Shown here: positions 14,539 to 23,553 of the stretch, in pieces | How the letters are laid out: the number at the start of each line of letters is the position of its first letter | Numbering within the stretch: position 1 is the stretch's first letter | NCBI RefSeq assembly: GCF_001999905.1 | Contig: NZ_CP019640.1 | Coordinates: 2,770,001 to 2,834,000, forward strand | Direction: 5' to 3' | DNA from: Planococcus lenghuensis | GTDB taxonomy: Bacteria; Bacillota; Bacilli; Bacillales_A; Planococcaceae | Length of the DNA: 64,000 nucleotides | Notes under the pieces: model-generated | Databases searched by the model: none | What the model saw: only the letters and a program-made list of their open reading frames with translations | Told to the model about the DNA's origin: nothing | Translations under genes and position numbers: made by a program

Positions 14539-16797
14539 TTATGTAACCTGCACCGTCTCCTGCACAGGTACCAGCAGCTGTTCGAATTCTTCCGGCGCAA
14601 CCGGCCGGGAGAACAGGTAGCCTTGCCCGATCCGGCATTTATGGCTGGTGAGCACTTGCACCTGGTATTCTTCTTCGATCCCTTCTGCAACAATATCCAA
14701 GTTCAGGTTTAGCCCCAGTTCAACGATAGTTTTGACCATGGCATGCTGGTTGATATCCGTAAGGGCGTCGATGAAAGATTTATCGATTTTCAGTGTATCA
14801 ATCGGCAGGTTCTGAAGCACATGAAGTGAAGAGTAACCGGTTCCAAAATCATCAAGGGAGACACGCACCCCCATCTTCCGGATCCGTTTCAGGATTTGCG
14901 TACTTTCCCATACGTTCTGCATGACACTTTCGGTTATTTCCAACTCCAAGCTACCCGGGTCAAGCTTGGCATCCGTCAGTGCCCGGTCCACGGTTTCCAG
15001 AAAATCCTCCCGCTGAAACTGCAGAACAGAAACGTTTATGGAAATACACATCGGAGCAAAACCCTTTTCCTGCCATGCCTTGTTCTGCCTGCTCGCTTCC
15101 CGCATGACCCATTCACCGATGCGGATGATTTGCCCTGTCTCTTCCGCTACCGGGATAAATTCGCCGGGTGATACGAAACCGAGTTTGGGGTGCCGCCATC
15201 GGAGTAGCGCTTCCGCTCCGATAACTTCCCGGCTCTGCAAATCCACTTTCGGCTGATACACAAGAAACAGTTCCTCTTTTTCAATGGCCTTTTTAAGTTC
15301 GTTTTCGATTGTCATCTTCCGTTCCAGCGTCGCATTCAGATCAGAACTGTAAAACCGGAAGCCGTTCTTGCCGTTCGCCTTCGCGAGATACATTGCTGCA
15401 TCCGCATTTTTCAGCAGTTCTTCGCTGTCTCTTCCGTTTTCCGGGAAGAGGCTGATGCCGACACTCGGTGTGACGTTGACTTCATAATCGTCAACCAGAA
15501 ACGGCTTGCTGAACGTTTCCAAAATCGCTTCAGCAACCGCAGCATATTCAGCATCCGGCATATCCGGCAGCATGACGATAAACTCATCACCGCCCAACCG
15601 GTATGCTGCTCCTTCTGTGCCCAGCACTTCATTCAGCCGGGTAGCTGTCTGAACCAGTACCTTATCGCCCACGAAATGACCGAGCGAGTCATTGATCACT
15701 TTAAAACGGTCCAGGTCGATCAGCAACAGCGCACGCCGAGCGTTCTGCGTATCATCGATCACCGCTTTGATATCTTCAATGAACCCAATGCGGTTATTCA
15801 ATCCCGTCAGCTGATCGTGATAAGCGAGGTGCTTGTACTCGTCCGCAAGCTTTTTATTTCGATTGATGACCAATAACTGGCGGCCCATCACCATCATGAA
15901 AATGATCAGCAACCCTAAACTGAGCGCATTGAGATCCCATCGGTAACTGGCCATCACGGCGATAATGAGGACAAGAATGCCTATATACGGAAAGAGGAAC
16001 TCCAGTCGGTCAATCACCGGGCGTGCTTGCAGACTCGGCTCTTCTCTGTCCCATTTTGCCTGGTAACCTGCAAAACCGATGAAGAGCATCGCAATGACCC
16101 ACAACAGGTCGACGACAGTACCGGATTCCAGTACTTGATGCACAGTAAAGTACGCATACAGTGAATCCGCTGTGACTTGAAAACTAAATGCGATTACGAT
16201 ATAGATTCCAACCCGTTTTTCTTTCCGTTGCTGATTCAGGTAAAACAGAAGTGTAATAACGAACAGGATACTTAAATCGACGACCGAATAGAGTAGTGTT
16301 GACAGGTTCACCACGAATGAATTTTGCGATATCACTGTTGGATTAACCAAATAATGAAGGCTGAATGATGTAGCCGCAATCATATACACAATGATGTTGA
16401 ACAAATACGGATTTTTGGATGCAGAAGTGCTCAATTCCCTGACCTTATAAATAAGGGCAGCCAAATAGCACAAATAAGACAGCAGCCAAATCACATAGGA
16501 AGCTGACTGATAATCCACTGCCGAGTGGATCACCTGCTGATATAGCCAGGTTAAATTAGAGGAAAAAGACAAAGTGGCGCCGATGCCTAACAGCAGCCAG
16601 AAATTCCGTTTTGGCGGGTCTGTGTAGCGGAATGCGCCAACCAACCAGTACAGCGTTATCAGTACCGCTCCGATTTGAAACAGATTCACTCCCAAACTCC
16701 GTATCCACTCATCGTCCTGGAATATAACCATCCATGAGCAGTAGCTCACGATAACGCCCAATAAAATAACTAACCGTAAACGCCCCAATTTCAGCAT
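14539..16797 (-). CDS. membrane sensor GGDEF-EAL c-di-GMP enzyme
   Basis: About 752 residues from the ATG at 16797, which has GGGGG six bases upstream. Roughly eight or nine N-terminal transmembrane helices (about 1-310) form an uncharacterised sensor. GGDEF (RLGGDEFIVML) and EAL (GAEALLRWRHP; DDFGTGYSSLHVL) domains follow, both with intact catalytic signatures. It is paralogous in its enzymatic half to the PAS-GGDEF-EAL protein next door, but with a membrane rather than cytosolic input. The repeat at 14423-14526 lies just beyond its 3' end. Confidence 0.9.
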   Translation of the reverse strand: MLKLGRLRLVILLGVIVSYCSWMVIFQDDEWIRSLGVNLFQIGAVLITLYWLVGAFRYTDPPKRNFWLLLGIGATLSFSSNLTWLYQQVIHSAVDYQSASYVIWLLSYLCYLAALIYKVRELSTSASKNPYLFNIIVYMIAATSFSLHYLVNPTVISQNSFVVNLSTLLYSVVDLSILFVITLLFYLNQQRKEKRVGIYIVIAFSFQVTADSLYAYFTVHQVLESGTVVDLLWVIAMLFIGFAGYQAKWDREEPSLQARPVIDRLEFLFPYIGILVLIIAVMASYRWDLNALSLGLLIIFMMVMGRQLLVINRNKKLADEYKHLAYHDQLTGLNNRIGFIEDIKAVIDDTQNARRALLLIDLDRFKVINDSLGHFVGDKVLVQTATRLNEVLGTEGAAYRLGGDEFIVMLPDMPDAEYAAVAEAILETFSKPFLVDDYEVNVTPSVGISLFPENGRDSEELLKNADAAMYLAKANGKNGFRFYSSDLNATLERKMTIENELKKAIEKEELFLVYQPKVDLQSREVIGAEALLRWRHPKLGFVSPGEFIPVAEETGQIIRIGEWVMREASRQNKAWQEKGFAPMCISINVSVLQFQREDFLETVDRALTDAKLDPGSLELEITESVMQNVWESTQILKRIRKMGVRVSLDDFGTGYSSLHVLQNLPIDTLKIDKSFIDALTDINQHAMVKTIVELGLNLNLDIVAEGIEEEYQVQVLTSHKCRIGQGYLFSRPVAPEEFEQLLVPVQETVQVT

Positions 16798-17007
16798 ATG
16801 AATCCCCCTGCCGGCTTGTCTGGCACAACTTTTCATCACCTGACGCCGTTTCTCTATCTATAGTTTTTCTTTTTGTAGTACTATTGTATCTTAATTTCAT
16901 TTTCATAAATAGATATTATTACTCAAAATTATTTAATCTTCAATTATTGTCTAATGCTCGATCAAGTAACTCTTCCTTTTCGTTTAATGATTTGCAGGAT
17001 TTATAGC

Positions 17008-17046
17008 TGAAAAGCCGCCCGGGAAGTAACTTCCCAAGCGGCCCTT
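17008..17046 (-). terminator. terminator after small membrane protein gene
   Basis: Minus-strand GGGCCGCTTGGGAAGTTACTTCCCGGGCGGCTTTT forms a strong GC-rich stem with a short T-run, 18 bases past the stop at 17064. Confidence 0.75.
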
Positions 17047-17063
17047 TTGTGCTGTTGCAACGA

Positions 17064-17327
17064 TTAATATGTATACGAAGAAGCGGCCATTCCGATTAAA
17101 ACAAATAAAATAACATACAAAAACAACACAATAGAAACGACGATCAACGAGGCTCGTGCAAAATTCCGAAGGTTCACGTTTGTACCAGCGCTGAATGACC
17201 AGACCAATATCATGATAAAACCGACCACCGGGATTGCCATGAGTATAAGTGCCACAACCCAATCCCTCAGTAATACGACCTCTTCACTACCGGCGGCAGT
17301 TTTTGTTTGCTGTTCAATTGTTGTCAT
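17064..17327 (-). CDS. small two-helix membrane protein
   Basis: 87 residues: a polar N-terminus (MTTIEQQTKTAAGSEE), then two hydrophobic helices (about 23-46, VVALILMAIPVVGFIMILVW; about 60-85, SLIVVSIVLFLYVILFVLIG) separated by a short basic loop. No family is recognised with certainty. A monocistronic unit is likely, with its own terminator. Real because of the ribosome site (AAAGGAAG), codon pattern and terminator. Confidence 0.65.
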   Translation of the reverse strand: MTTIEQQTKTAAGSEEVVLLRDWVVALILMAIPVVGFIMILVWSFSAGTNVNLRNFARASLIVVSIVLFLYVILFVLIGMAASSYTY

Positions 17328-17577
17328 ATGGTGTTCTTCCTTTCTTTGTCCTTCTGATTAGTAAGTTATTGATGATATTAGAGCTTGAAGAACTTCCTCT
17401 CTTTATTGATTGGAATTTTTGCTTTCCTCGAGCATTCAGTTCATCGGTGGGCTCCCGTCAAAAGAATTAAGACACTCCCCCAGAAACACAATTACTTCTT
17501 TTGCATAAACCCTTTCATCCACTATGTATGTAATCGGTGTTTTCGTGGATTAATTAACCCTTATCCAACGCACCGCA
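17328..17577. other. gene-free stretch
   Basis: AT-rich intergenic DNA between two small genes. Apart from presumed promoter sequence for the gene ending at 17064, nothing recognisable is seen. Confidence 0.5.
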
Positions 17578-17608
17578 TAAAAAAAGAACGCCCTCATGGA
17601 CGTTCTAA
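17578..17608 (-). terminator. terminator after hypothetical gene
   Basis: Minus-strand AGAACGTCCATGAGGGCGTTCT followed by TTTTTTT, 23 bases beyond the stop at 17631. Confidence 0.75.
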
Positions 17609-17630
17609 TTTCAGCTCTATTTGGCCTTAC

Positions 17631-17876
17631 TTACCCGACATCGATCATTTCAGGCTTCACATTAAAGCGCACAGCGACATCATGCACCACTTCTTTAACG
17701 CTATTGTAATTGAATTTGAACAGGCGTGAATGCTTCTTGAATTCCCCGTAGTACTGCACAGCTTTTCCTTGCTTATCATAACAGTAGATTTCACTGATTC
17801 TGATCAAATCTCTGAATGGATTCGGCTGTTCATAATCATCGCCCGCAAGAATCACTTCCACTTTCTTCACTTCCAC
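17631..17876 (-). CDS. hypothetical 81-residue protein
   Basis: MEVKKVEVILAGDDYEQPNPF..., then ISEIYCYDKQGKAVQYYGEFK. A small alpha/beta protein with no membrane segment and no recognised family. Supported by a GGAGGG ribosome site, coding character and a terminator just downstream. Nothing in the neighbourhood assigns a function. The gap upstream (17877-18110) shows only AT-rich sequence. Confidence 0.55.
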   Translation of the reverse strand: MEVKKVEVILAGDDYEQPNPFRDLIRISEIYCYDKQGKAVQYYGEFKKHSRLFKFNYNSVKEVVHDVAVRFNVKPEMIDVG

Positions 17877-18110
17877 TATTATCCCTCCTCATATCCATAA
17901 TAATACAAAAGAAAGGACTTTATTTACTTGTTTTGAATAAAAATTAATTTTTCTACGGGATAAGATGGTATCTAAAGAAAGAGCTATAATCCTCTTATTC
18001 GAAAATATCCGCCATTATGATTTCTATACTTCTTTTCTATATGTCCATCTATTTATGATTGGTTATAAGTTTCTTTTGCTACTGTTATGGTAAATAAAAT
18101 TCCCTTTTCT

Positions 18111-19295
18111 CTATAAACCGCATGAATCCAACATTATGGCAAGCACAAAAAGCACAGCACCTAAACAGCCCAAGCAACTTAAGACGGATTTTATTGGACC
18201 GGCGAAAAAGTACCAAACGATTCCGATAACAATACCTAAGAATGGCTCTATGGAGAACGCGATGACCAGGCCAAAAATAATTGCCCATAAGACCGATCCT
18301 CTGACTGGTTCACTCGAATCTCCTGTTGTGTGAACCTGTCGTCGTGGCGGAGATTGGTTGTTTGCACGTGGCAATGGACTTGGATCGGCTTCAGGCTCTT
18401 CAAGCGGGCCTACTTCTATTTCTACTTTTTTTATCCACCTGGACACTTGCGCATCCGAATTGCGATTTATCTTCTTTATAGTTTGGACGAGTTCTTTCAG
18501 TAAATAATTATCTGTATCCAATCCTACTGCCACATCGATCATTAATTGCAGTAGTTTTTTTCGGTCTTCTGCATTTTCGGCCAAGGATTCAATTCGACTA
18601 ATGATATTTTCATGATACCGTTGATCATTTTTGATCGCTGTTAGAAAATACAGTTCTGATAACAATGGAAAATCATAAACAGTGACAGTCGACATCCTCA
18701 ATTTGTTTTCCAATACTTGGCACGCTTCATCTAGCTCCCCTAGATGAAGGAAACAATTGGAAAGATTAATAGAATAATTGTTCTCTTCTGGATCCTTTTC
18801 GACTAATCGCTTATAGAGAGCAGCAGATTCTCTGAATTCATCTTGAGAAAAGTAAAGCGATGCTAACTGAGACAAATATAACTCGTTTTGCGGATACTCT
18901 TCCACAAGAAACAATAAAAGTTCTTCAGCTTCTGATGGCATATCTAAGAAAAAATAACATTGAGCTTGTAAATTCAACATTCTTTCATCGTCCGGATAGT
19001 TTTTGATTGTTTGCCTGATCAATGTCATTGCCTGATTATACTGCTCATTCCTAAAGCCCACCTGAATCTTTTCTATATTTTCCTGATACTGCCCGCCGTC
19101 CTGAATCGAGAGGTCATATTGCTTCCTTCTCTCAGGATCCTTTAATGTCTTATACACTTTTGTATAAAACTCGAATTCTTCAGGGTGTGCTTCATTCGTA
19201 TACTGCCTGATCATTCTTACATAGGCCCGTTGCAATTCCACAGCGGTGACAGTTTCAGATACACCCAGCGATTCATAATAATTCCCCGAACTCAT
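18111..19295 (-). CDS. J-domain-like/TPR protein with C-terminal membrane anchor
   Basis: 394 residues. The N-terminus (5-61) is J-domain-like: NYYESLGVSETVTAVELQRAY...KDPERRKQYD. The HPD tripeptide that stimulates Hsp70 is absent; the loop reads YTNEAHPEE. TPR-like helical repeats cover about 80-290, a Pro-rich linker about 300-330, and two or three hydrophobic helices end the protein (about 335-389). It is last in the six-gene chaperone-like operon and may tether the system to the membrane. A GGGGGC site precedes the ATG. Architecture is clear; function is inferred from context only. Confidence 0.8.
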   Translation of the reverse strand: MSSGNYYESLGVSETVTAVELQRAYVRMIRQYTNEAHPEEFEFYTKVYKTLKDPERRKQYDLSIQDGGQYQENIEKIQVGFRNEQYNQAMTLIRQTIKNYPDDERMLNLQAQCYFFLDMPSEAEELLLFLVEEYPQNELYLSQLASLYFSQDEFRESAALYKRLVEKDPEENNYSINLSNCFLHLGELDEACQVLENKLRMSTVTVYDFPLLSELYFLTAIKNDQRYHENIISRIESLAENAEDRKKLLQLMIDVAVGLDTDNYLLKELVQTIKKINRNSDAQVSRWIKKVEIEVGPLEEPEADPSPLPRANNQSPPRRQVHTTGDSSEPVRGSVLWAIIFGLVIAFSIEPFLGIVIGIVWYFFAGPIKSVLSCLGCLGAVLFVLAIMLDSCGL

Positions 19296-19381
19296 GCTCT
19301 TGCCCCCGTTACTAAAACTTATTGGACTTAGTTACACAAAGCAACGCTTCTGCTGTGATTCTAATGACGTAAAATCCAGTC

Positions 19382-20677
19382 TTACATCTCTTTCTCTTGC
19401 ATAGTGTCTAATAATTTTTCAGCGTATGTTGCTGTCCATTCTGACGGGTACTCGTCTTGAATTTGAGACAAAACCAGTAAAGCCTCATCTTTTTTACCCT
19501 CGCTGTGATAAGCATCTGCTTGGATTACTAAAAGATCATCTTGGTATGGTGATTCTAAAAAGTGTTCGGATTCAGACGTGAGGAATTGGTTCAATAACTC
19601 CGAATCTCCTGTAAGAGTACTCAATTGTTGTGTGGATCTGATTAAATAATATAGACTATCGTCGCTAAAGTACTCAGACGGACTTAGTTGGAGACTCAAC
19701 TCGAACCTTTCTTTTGCTTTTATGTACTCCCCATTCTGATATAGCGCGTATGCCGCATCATATTCCTTCTTTGCTTCCTCTGTTCGCAGAGAAGTCAGAT
19801 CAAGGTCAGCTTCCTTAAACAATTTTTCCGTTGCTTCATATTCAGACACTCTCTCGTTACTTGCACCTAATTCTTCTTGCAGAATTTCTTTTTCCGATTC
19901 CAGACTTATAAGCTTTGATTCCAGTTCATCGATAACTTCTTTAAGCCCCTCAGAATCGCTGTCTAGTTCTTGCTGGTCGGCGAAGGCACTTTCTTGTTCA
20001 GCCGTATCGATTTGACTGACAATATACGTTCCACCGATAAAGGCTGCCACAATAGCAATCGCTGTCGCTCCCATTCGGCGCTGCCCTTTCTTCGTCTTTA
20101 ACGGATGCACGATTTCATTTGTTTTTTTCCATTCCCCTGCTGTTTCTTCCCTTAACAATTCATCCCTTAATGCATGGACAAATCGAATAATAGACGGTGT
20201 TTTTTGGATAGAAGGCGGTGAATCCAGGATAAATGAGAATGCTTCTTCCGTCTGTCCCTGTTCCGCCAAAATGAGAAAGTAAAGCCGGTATACATCCGCC
20301 GGCAATGGAAAAGTGAAATCGCGGTTTAGCAAGGGTACCATCATACTTCTTGCTTCTGAAAGTTTCCTTTCTCTGACCAACGACAAAGAATGGTTATAAA
20401 TAGCGCGGATCTCTTCGTACTTTCTCAAGGTTGAAAGGACTTGTTCCCGGCGCTCAGGCAATTGAGGGAAATCTGCTATCTTTACGCGTTCCCAATGTGT
20501 TAGTCCGGCAACCGGATTCCCCATCATTACTTCCACCAGTCCGGCCAGCCAATTTGTTCCGGAATGAAAAGGGGCAGAAGCTAAAATGGACTGCAAGATC
20601 CATTTTGCTTCTTCCAATTTATCTTCTTGAACAAGTGCTACTGCTTGGTTGTATCTCTTAGATAGTTGTTCCATCAT
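19382..20677 (-). CDS. membrane TPR/coiled-coil protein
   Basis: 431 residues. N-terminal TPR-like cytosolic region (about 1-190; NQAVALVQEDKLEEAKWILQ), one transmembrane helix (about 203-222, MGATAIAIVAAFIGGTYIV), an outer coiled coil (about 235-285) and outer TPR-like repeats (about 300-430; YQNGEYIKAKERFELSLQL). The topology resembles a link between cytosolic and surface TPR scaffolds. It lies between Hsp70 and the membrane J-like gene. No enzyme motif; the exact family is not recognised. Confidence 0.75.
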   Translation of the reverse strand: MMEQLSKRYNQAVALVQEDKLEEAKWILQSILASAPFHSGTNWLAGLVEVMMGNPVAGLTHWERVKIADFPQLPERREQVLSTLRKYEEIRAIYNHSLSLVRERKLSEARSMMVPLLNRDFTFPLPADVYRLYFLILAEQGQTEEAFSFILDSPPSIQKTPSIIRFVHALRDELLREETAGEWKKTNEIVHPLKTKKGQRRMGATAIAIVAAFIGGTYIVSQIDTAEQESAFADQQELDSDSEGLKEVIDELESKLISLESEKEILQEELGASNERVSEYEATEKLFKEADLDLTSLRTEEAKKEYDAAYALYQNGEYIKAKERFELSLQLSPSEYFSDDSLYYLIRSTQQLSTLTGDSELLNQFLTSESEHFLESPYQDDLLVIQADAYHSEGKKDEALLVLSQIQDEYPSEWTATYAEKLLDTMQEKEM

Positions 20678-20684
20678 ACAACTC

Positions 20685-22418
20685 CTATACTAGCTCAATT
20701 AGTAGATCCGTAAGCTCTTCCTCATATTTCCGGACTAATTCACGGTCATTCTTCTCTAAAGCGAATTTGATATTTTGAAGAAGGGACGCCAGTTTTTCTT
20801 TTTCAAGCCCTTCCGCTGATTTCAGCATCCGTTCACCACGAGTAATTACACTTTTCACTTCTTTATAGAGTTCGGATTGCTGATAATCCTTTTCGACTTG
20901 AGATTTGGCCAGCTTTACTTCCTGCTCAGACATTGTTCCCGCCTTTGTCTTTACAACGGAAGACGCTCTTTTACCCGTGCTTACAATTGTCGCTTCCACT
21001 TGAAGGGTTCCATTGATATCATACGAGAACTTCACTTCTATCGGCTCTTGGCCCATTGGCGCTGACGGAATTCCTTCCAACATGACATTTGAAAGGAAAA
21101 TATTTTGATCTGCGTATTGGCTGTCGCCTTGGAATACGTTTATATCTACGCTGGTCTGGTTATCATCTGCGGTGTAATATATTTTTTTCTCGCTAACTGG
21201 GATTGTACTGTTTCTTGGAATAATCGGATCAAAGAAACCCGGAACAATCTGGCCGCCAATGTTCTTTACGACTTCAGTTCCCAATGTGTACGGGCAGACA
21301 TCAATGACCATAATTCCTTTTGTAGTATCAATCTGCCCTGACTTGATCCCTGCCTGGACTGCCGCACCAAGTGCTACCGCCTCATCGGGATTAATGTCCT
21401 TTTTCGCCTTCTTGCCGAATTTCTCTTCCACCAACTTTTGAATTAAAGGAATCCTTGTAGAGCCGCCGACAAGCAGGACTTCATTAATTTCGTCAATATT
21501 AAGGTTTGAATCTTCCAGTGCTTTATCAACTTCCGTCAAAGTCTTCATTGCCATTTTTCTGATCAGATCCTCAAATTCATCTCGTGTGATATTCAGGTTC
21601 ACGCTAATGGGTGCATTATCATATACAGCGATGAATGGAATGTTAATGTTTACATTTGTCTGGCTTGAAAGATTTTTTTTGATATTTTCCGCTTCCAGCT
21701 TAATTTTTGCTCTGCGCTGATTGATTTCTACTGCTGAGCCGAAATCGAGCAGATCAATGCCTTCTTGCTGCTTGAAGTTCTGGATAATCCAGTCTGCAAG
21801 CGTGTTATCAAAATCCACTCCCCCGAGACTGTTATCACCAGCACTCGCTTTTACCTCGACAACCCCTTCAAATATTTCAACTACCGAAACATCAAACGTG
21901 CCCCCGCCAAGATCGTATACAAGGATGTGTTGATTTTTATCCATATTTTCTAATCCATACGCGATTGCGGCAGCTGTCGGCTCGTTGATGATCCGCTCCA
22001 CTTTCAAACCTGCGATTTCTCCCGCCTTCTGCGTCGCTTTTCGCTGGGAATCTGAAAAATAGGCGGGAACTGTAATGACTGCTTCTGTAATAGCTTCTCC
22101 TAAATACTCCTCGGCACTTTCCTTCAGGTATTTCAAAATGTGAGCTGAAACCGTTTCAGGCCGGTACTCTTGGCCGGCGACCATAACCGTTTCATCACTC
22201 CCCATTAACCTTTTCACCTCTGTTATTGTACGATCCGGAAAACCTGGCATTGATGACTTTGCATTTTGTCCGATCACCATCTCATTGTTAGGGCTCATTT
22301 GAAAAACAGATGGAGTCGTACGTCCACCTTCTATATTTGGAATAATTTCCGGTTTTTCGCCCTTTAAATATGCGATTGCTGAATTCGTTGTACCTAAATC
22401 GATTCCGATGATTGCCAT
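20685..22418 (-). CDS. Hsp70 (DnaK-paralogue) chaperone
   Basis: 577 residues from the ATG at 22418 (MAIIGIDLGTTNSAIAYLKG); an open extension upstream overlaps the preceding gene and is rejected. Hsp70 ATPase motifs are intact: IGIDLGTTNS (4-13), DLGGGTFD (169-176), LLVGGSTRIP (315-324). The substrate-binding beta domain and a helical lid (about 495-577) follow, shorter than DnaK at the C-terminus. It is unlikely to be the housekeeping dnaK, because it is not with hrcA/grpE/dnaJ but in an operon with unusual J-like and GrpE-like partners and an AAA+ ATPase. Confidence 0.92.
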   Translation of the reverse strand: MAIIGIDLGTTNSAIAYLKGEKPEIIPNIEGGRTTPSVFQMSPNNEMVIGQNAKSSMPGFPDRTITEVKRLMGSDETVMVAGQEYRPETVSAHILKYLKESAEEYLGEAITEAVITVPAYFSDSQRKATQKAGEIAGLKVERIINEPTAAAIAYGLENMDKNQHILVYDLGGGTFDVSVVEIFEGVVEVKASAGDNSLGGVDFDNTLADWIIQNFKQQEGIDLLDFGSAVEINQRRAKIKLEAENIKKNLSSQTNVNINIPFIAVYDNAPISVNLNITRDEFEDLIRKMAMKTLTEVDKALEDSNLNIDEINEVLLVGGSTRIPLIQKLVEEKFGKKAKKDINPDEAVALGAAVQAGIKSGQIDTTKGIMVIDVCPYTLGTEVVKNIGGQIVPGFFDPIIPRNSTIPVSEKKIYYTADDNQTSVDINVFQGDSQYADQNIFLSNVMLEGIPSAPMGQEPIEVKFSYDINGTLQVEATIVSTGKRASSVVKTKAGTMSEQEVKLAKSQVEKDYQQSELYKEVKSVITRGERMLKSAEGLEKEKLASLLQNIKFALEKNDRELVRKYEEELTDLLIELV

Positions 22419-22449
22419 GTAAGTTTCCCCCAAAAAATTAGATTTAGAA

Positions 22450-23553
22450 TTAGATGATTGATGTGACGCTTGCTTTTCGCAGGACTCTTCCTGTTGTTCT
22501 ATCCATGAACCCCCGCTGGTGGACTGCAAATACTTGATATTTTTCCAGAGGTTCTTGAACTTCATGTTGAGGAATGGTTCCTATACATTCCATCGTTTTT
22601 CCATCCAATAATTTCTTCATGACTGGAATCTCAATAATCCCTCGCATTTCCAGCAATGATAGCGTTTTAGTAACTGCCTTTTCTATCTCTTGGCTCCATC
22701 TTATTTCATTTGCTTTTAACGCAGATTGATAAATTAAGTCCAACATATCAAAAATTCCAATGGCGACAAGCATCATCTTTTGATGATCTTCCAGCGCCTC
22801 TTTTTTTACTTTTTCGATCTCATCGCTTTGTTCTTCATTGGATATTTGGGTGAATTCTTCTAATTGCTGTTGAAACTCTTGCATAAGCTTATAAGTGACC
22901 CGGTTGCTGTTTTTAAAATCACCTTTGATCTGTTCTTGTAATTCAAGCAAAGAGTGTTGAATACCAGTTAGAAAATTAGGTTCACTCTCTCTTGGGTCGT
23001 AATAAAACTCCTCTAAAAACTGGAGACTTTCTTTTTCTTTATCAATTATCTCTTGGAAAGTCATAGTCAAAATATTCTCTCCTCCTTCGAAAAGACTGGC
23101 TACTTTACTCTTTAAGACTTGCTCAGTTTCATATAATTCGCTTTCCCACTTTCCAATGGGGAACTCGTCACTTGCTATGTGGTGTGCCATCGATTCCTTA
23201 ACAATGCGTATAGCGCATACAGCCCAATGAAACAGACTATATACCGTCACTTTTGATACTAATTTTAAGTAAGCAGTTATTCCTTCCGCTATTTCTAAAA
23301 GCGATAACGTACTTCCTGTTCTTGGTTCCTCCTGAACGGATTTAACGGTATTTTTCGAAATCTGCGGAAAGGTAAATGTTCGCCAATCATTGGTCCGGTG
23401 CTGATCCGCTTTTAGTACATTGCTCTGAAACGGATAATATGACTTTCGCGTTTGATACTTCTTTCCAGTTTTTACGTCTTCTCTGTAAAGACCTATGGCC
23501 TTCAGTAAATCTTCTGCATCTTCGTCATATATTGAATTTCTCCAAAGACTCAA
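22450..23553 (-). CDS. large protein with C-terminal GrpE-like domain
   Basis: 367 residues from a TTG with AAGGGGGGTG upstream. The first 200 residues are unrecognised and largely helical. Residues about 205-365 follow the GrpE layout: a long helix (LEEFTQISNEEQSDEIEKVKKEALEDHQ), a helical bundle (MLDLIYQSALK...LLEMRGIIEIP), and a C-terminal beta wing (FAVHQRGFMDRTTGRVLRKASVTSI) resembling the V-x-x-GY-x-x-x-x-RVLRPA-x-V end of GrpE. It is predicted to be a dedicated nucleotide-exchange factor for the adjacent Hsp70. The GrpE call is by pattern and position. Confidence 0.7.
   Translation of the reverse strand: MSLWRNSIYDEDAEDLLKAIGLYREDVKTGKKYQTRKSYYPFQSNVLKADQHRTNDWRTFTFPQISKNTVKSVQEEPRTGSTLSLLEIAEGITAYLKLVSKVTVYSLFHWAVCAIRIVKESMAHHIASDEFPIGKWESELYETEQVLKSKVASLFEGGENILTMTFQEIIDKEKESLQFLEEFYYDPRESEPNFLTGIQHSLLELQEQIKGDFKNSNRVTYKLMQEFQQQLEEFTQISNEEQSDEIEKVKKEALEDHQKMMLVAIGIFDMLDLIYQSALKANEIRWSQEIEKAVTKTLSLLEMRGIIEIPVMKKLLDGKTMECIGTIPQHEVQEPLEKYQVFAVHQRGFMDRTTGRVLRKASVTSII

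Noticed and set aside
20685..22565. Hsp70 starting at 22565
   Set aside because: The extra 49 residues overlap the GrpE-like gene and precede a well-placed ribosome site and the canonical MAIIGIDLGTTNS start.
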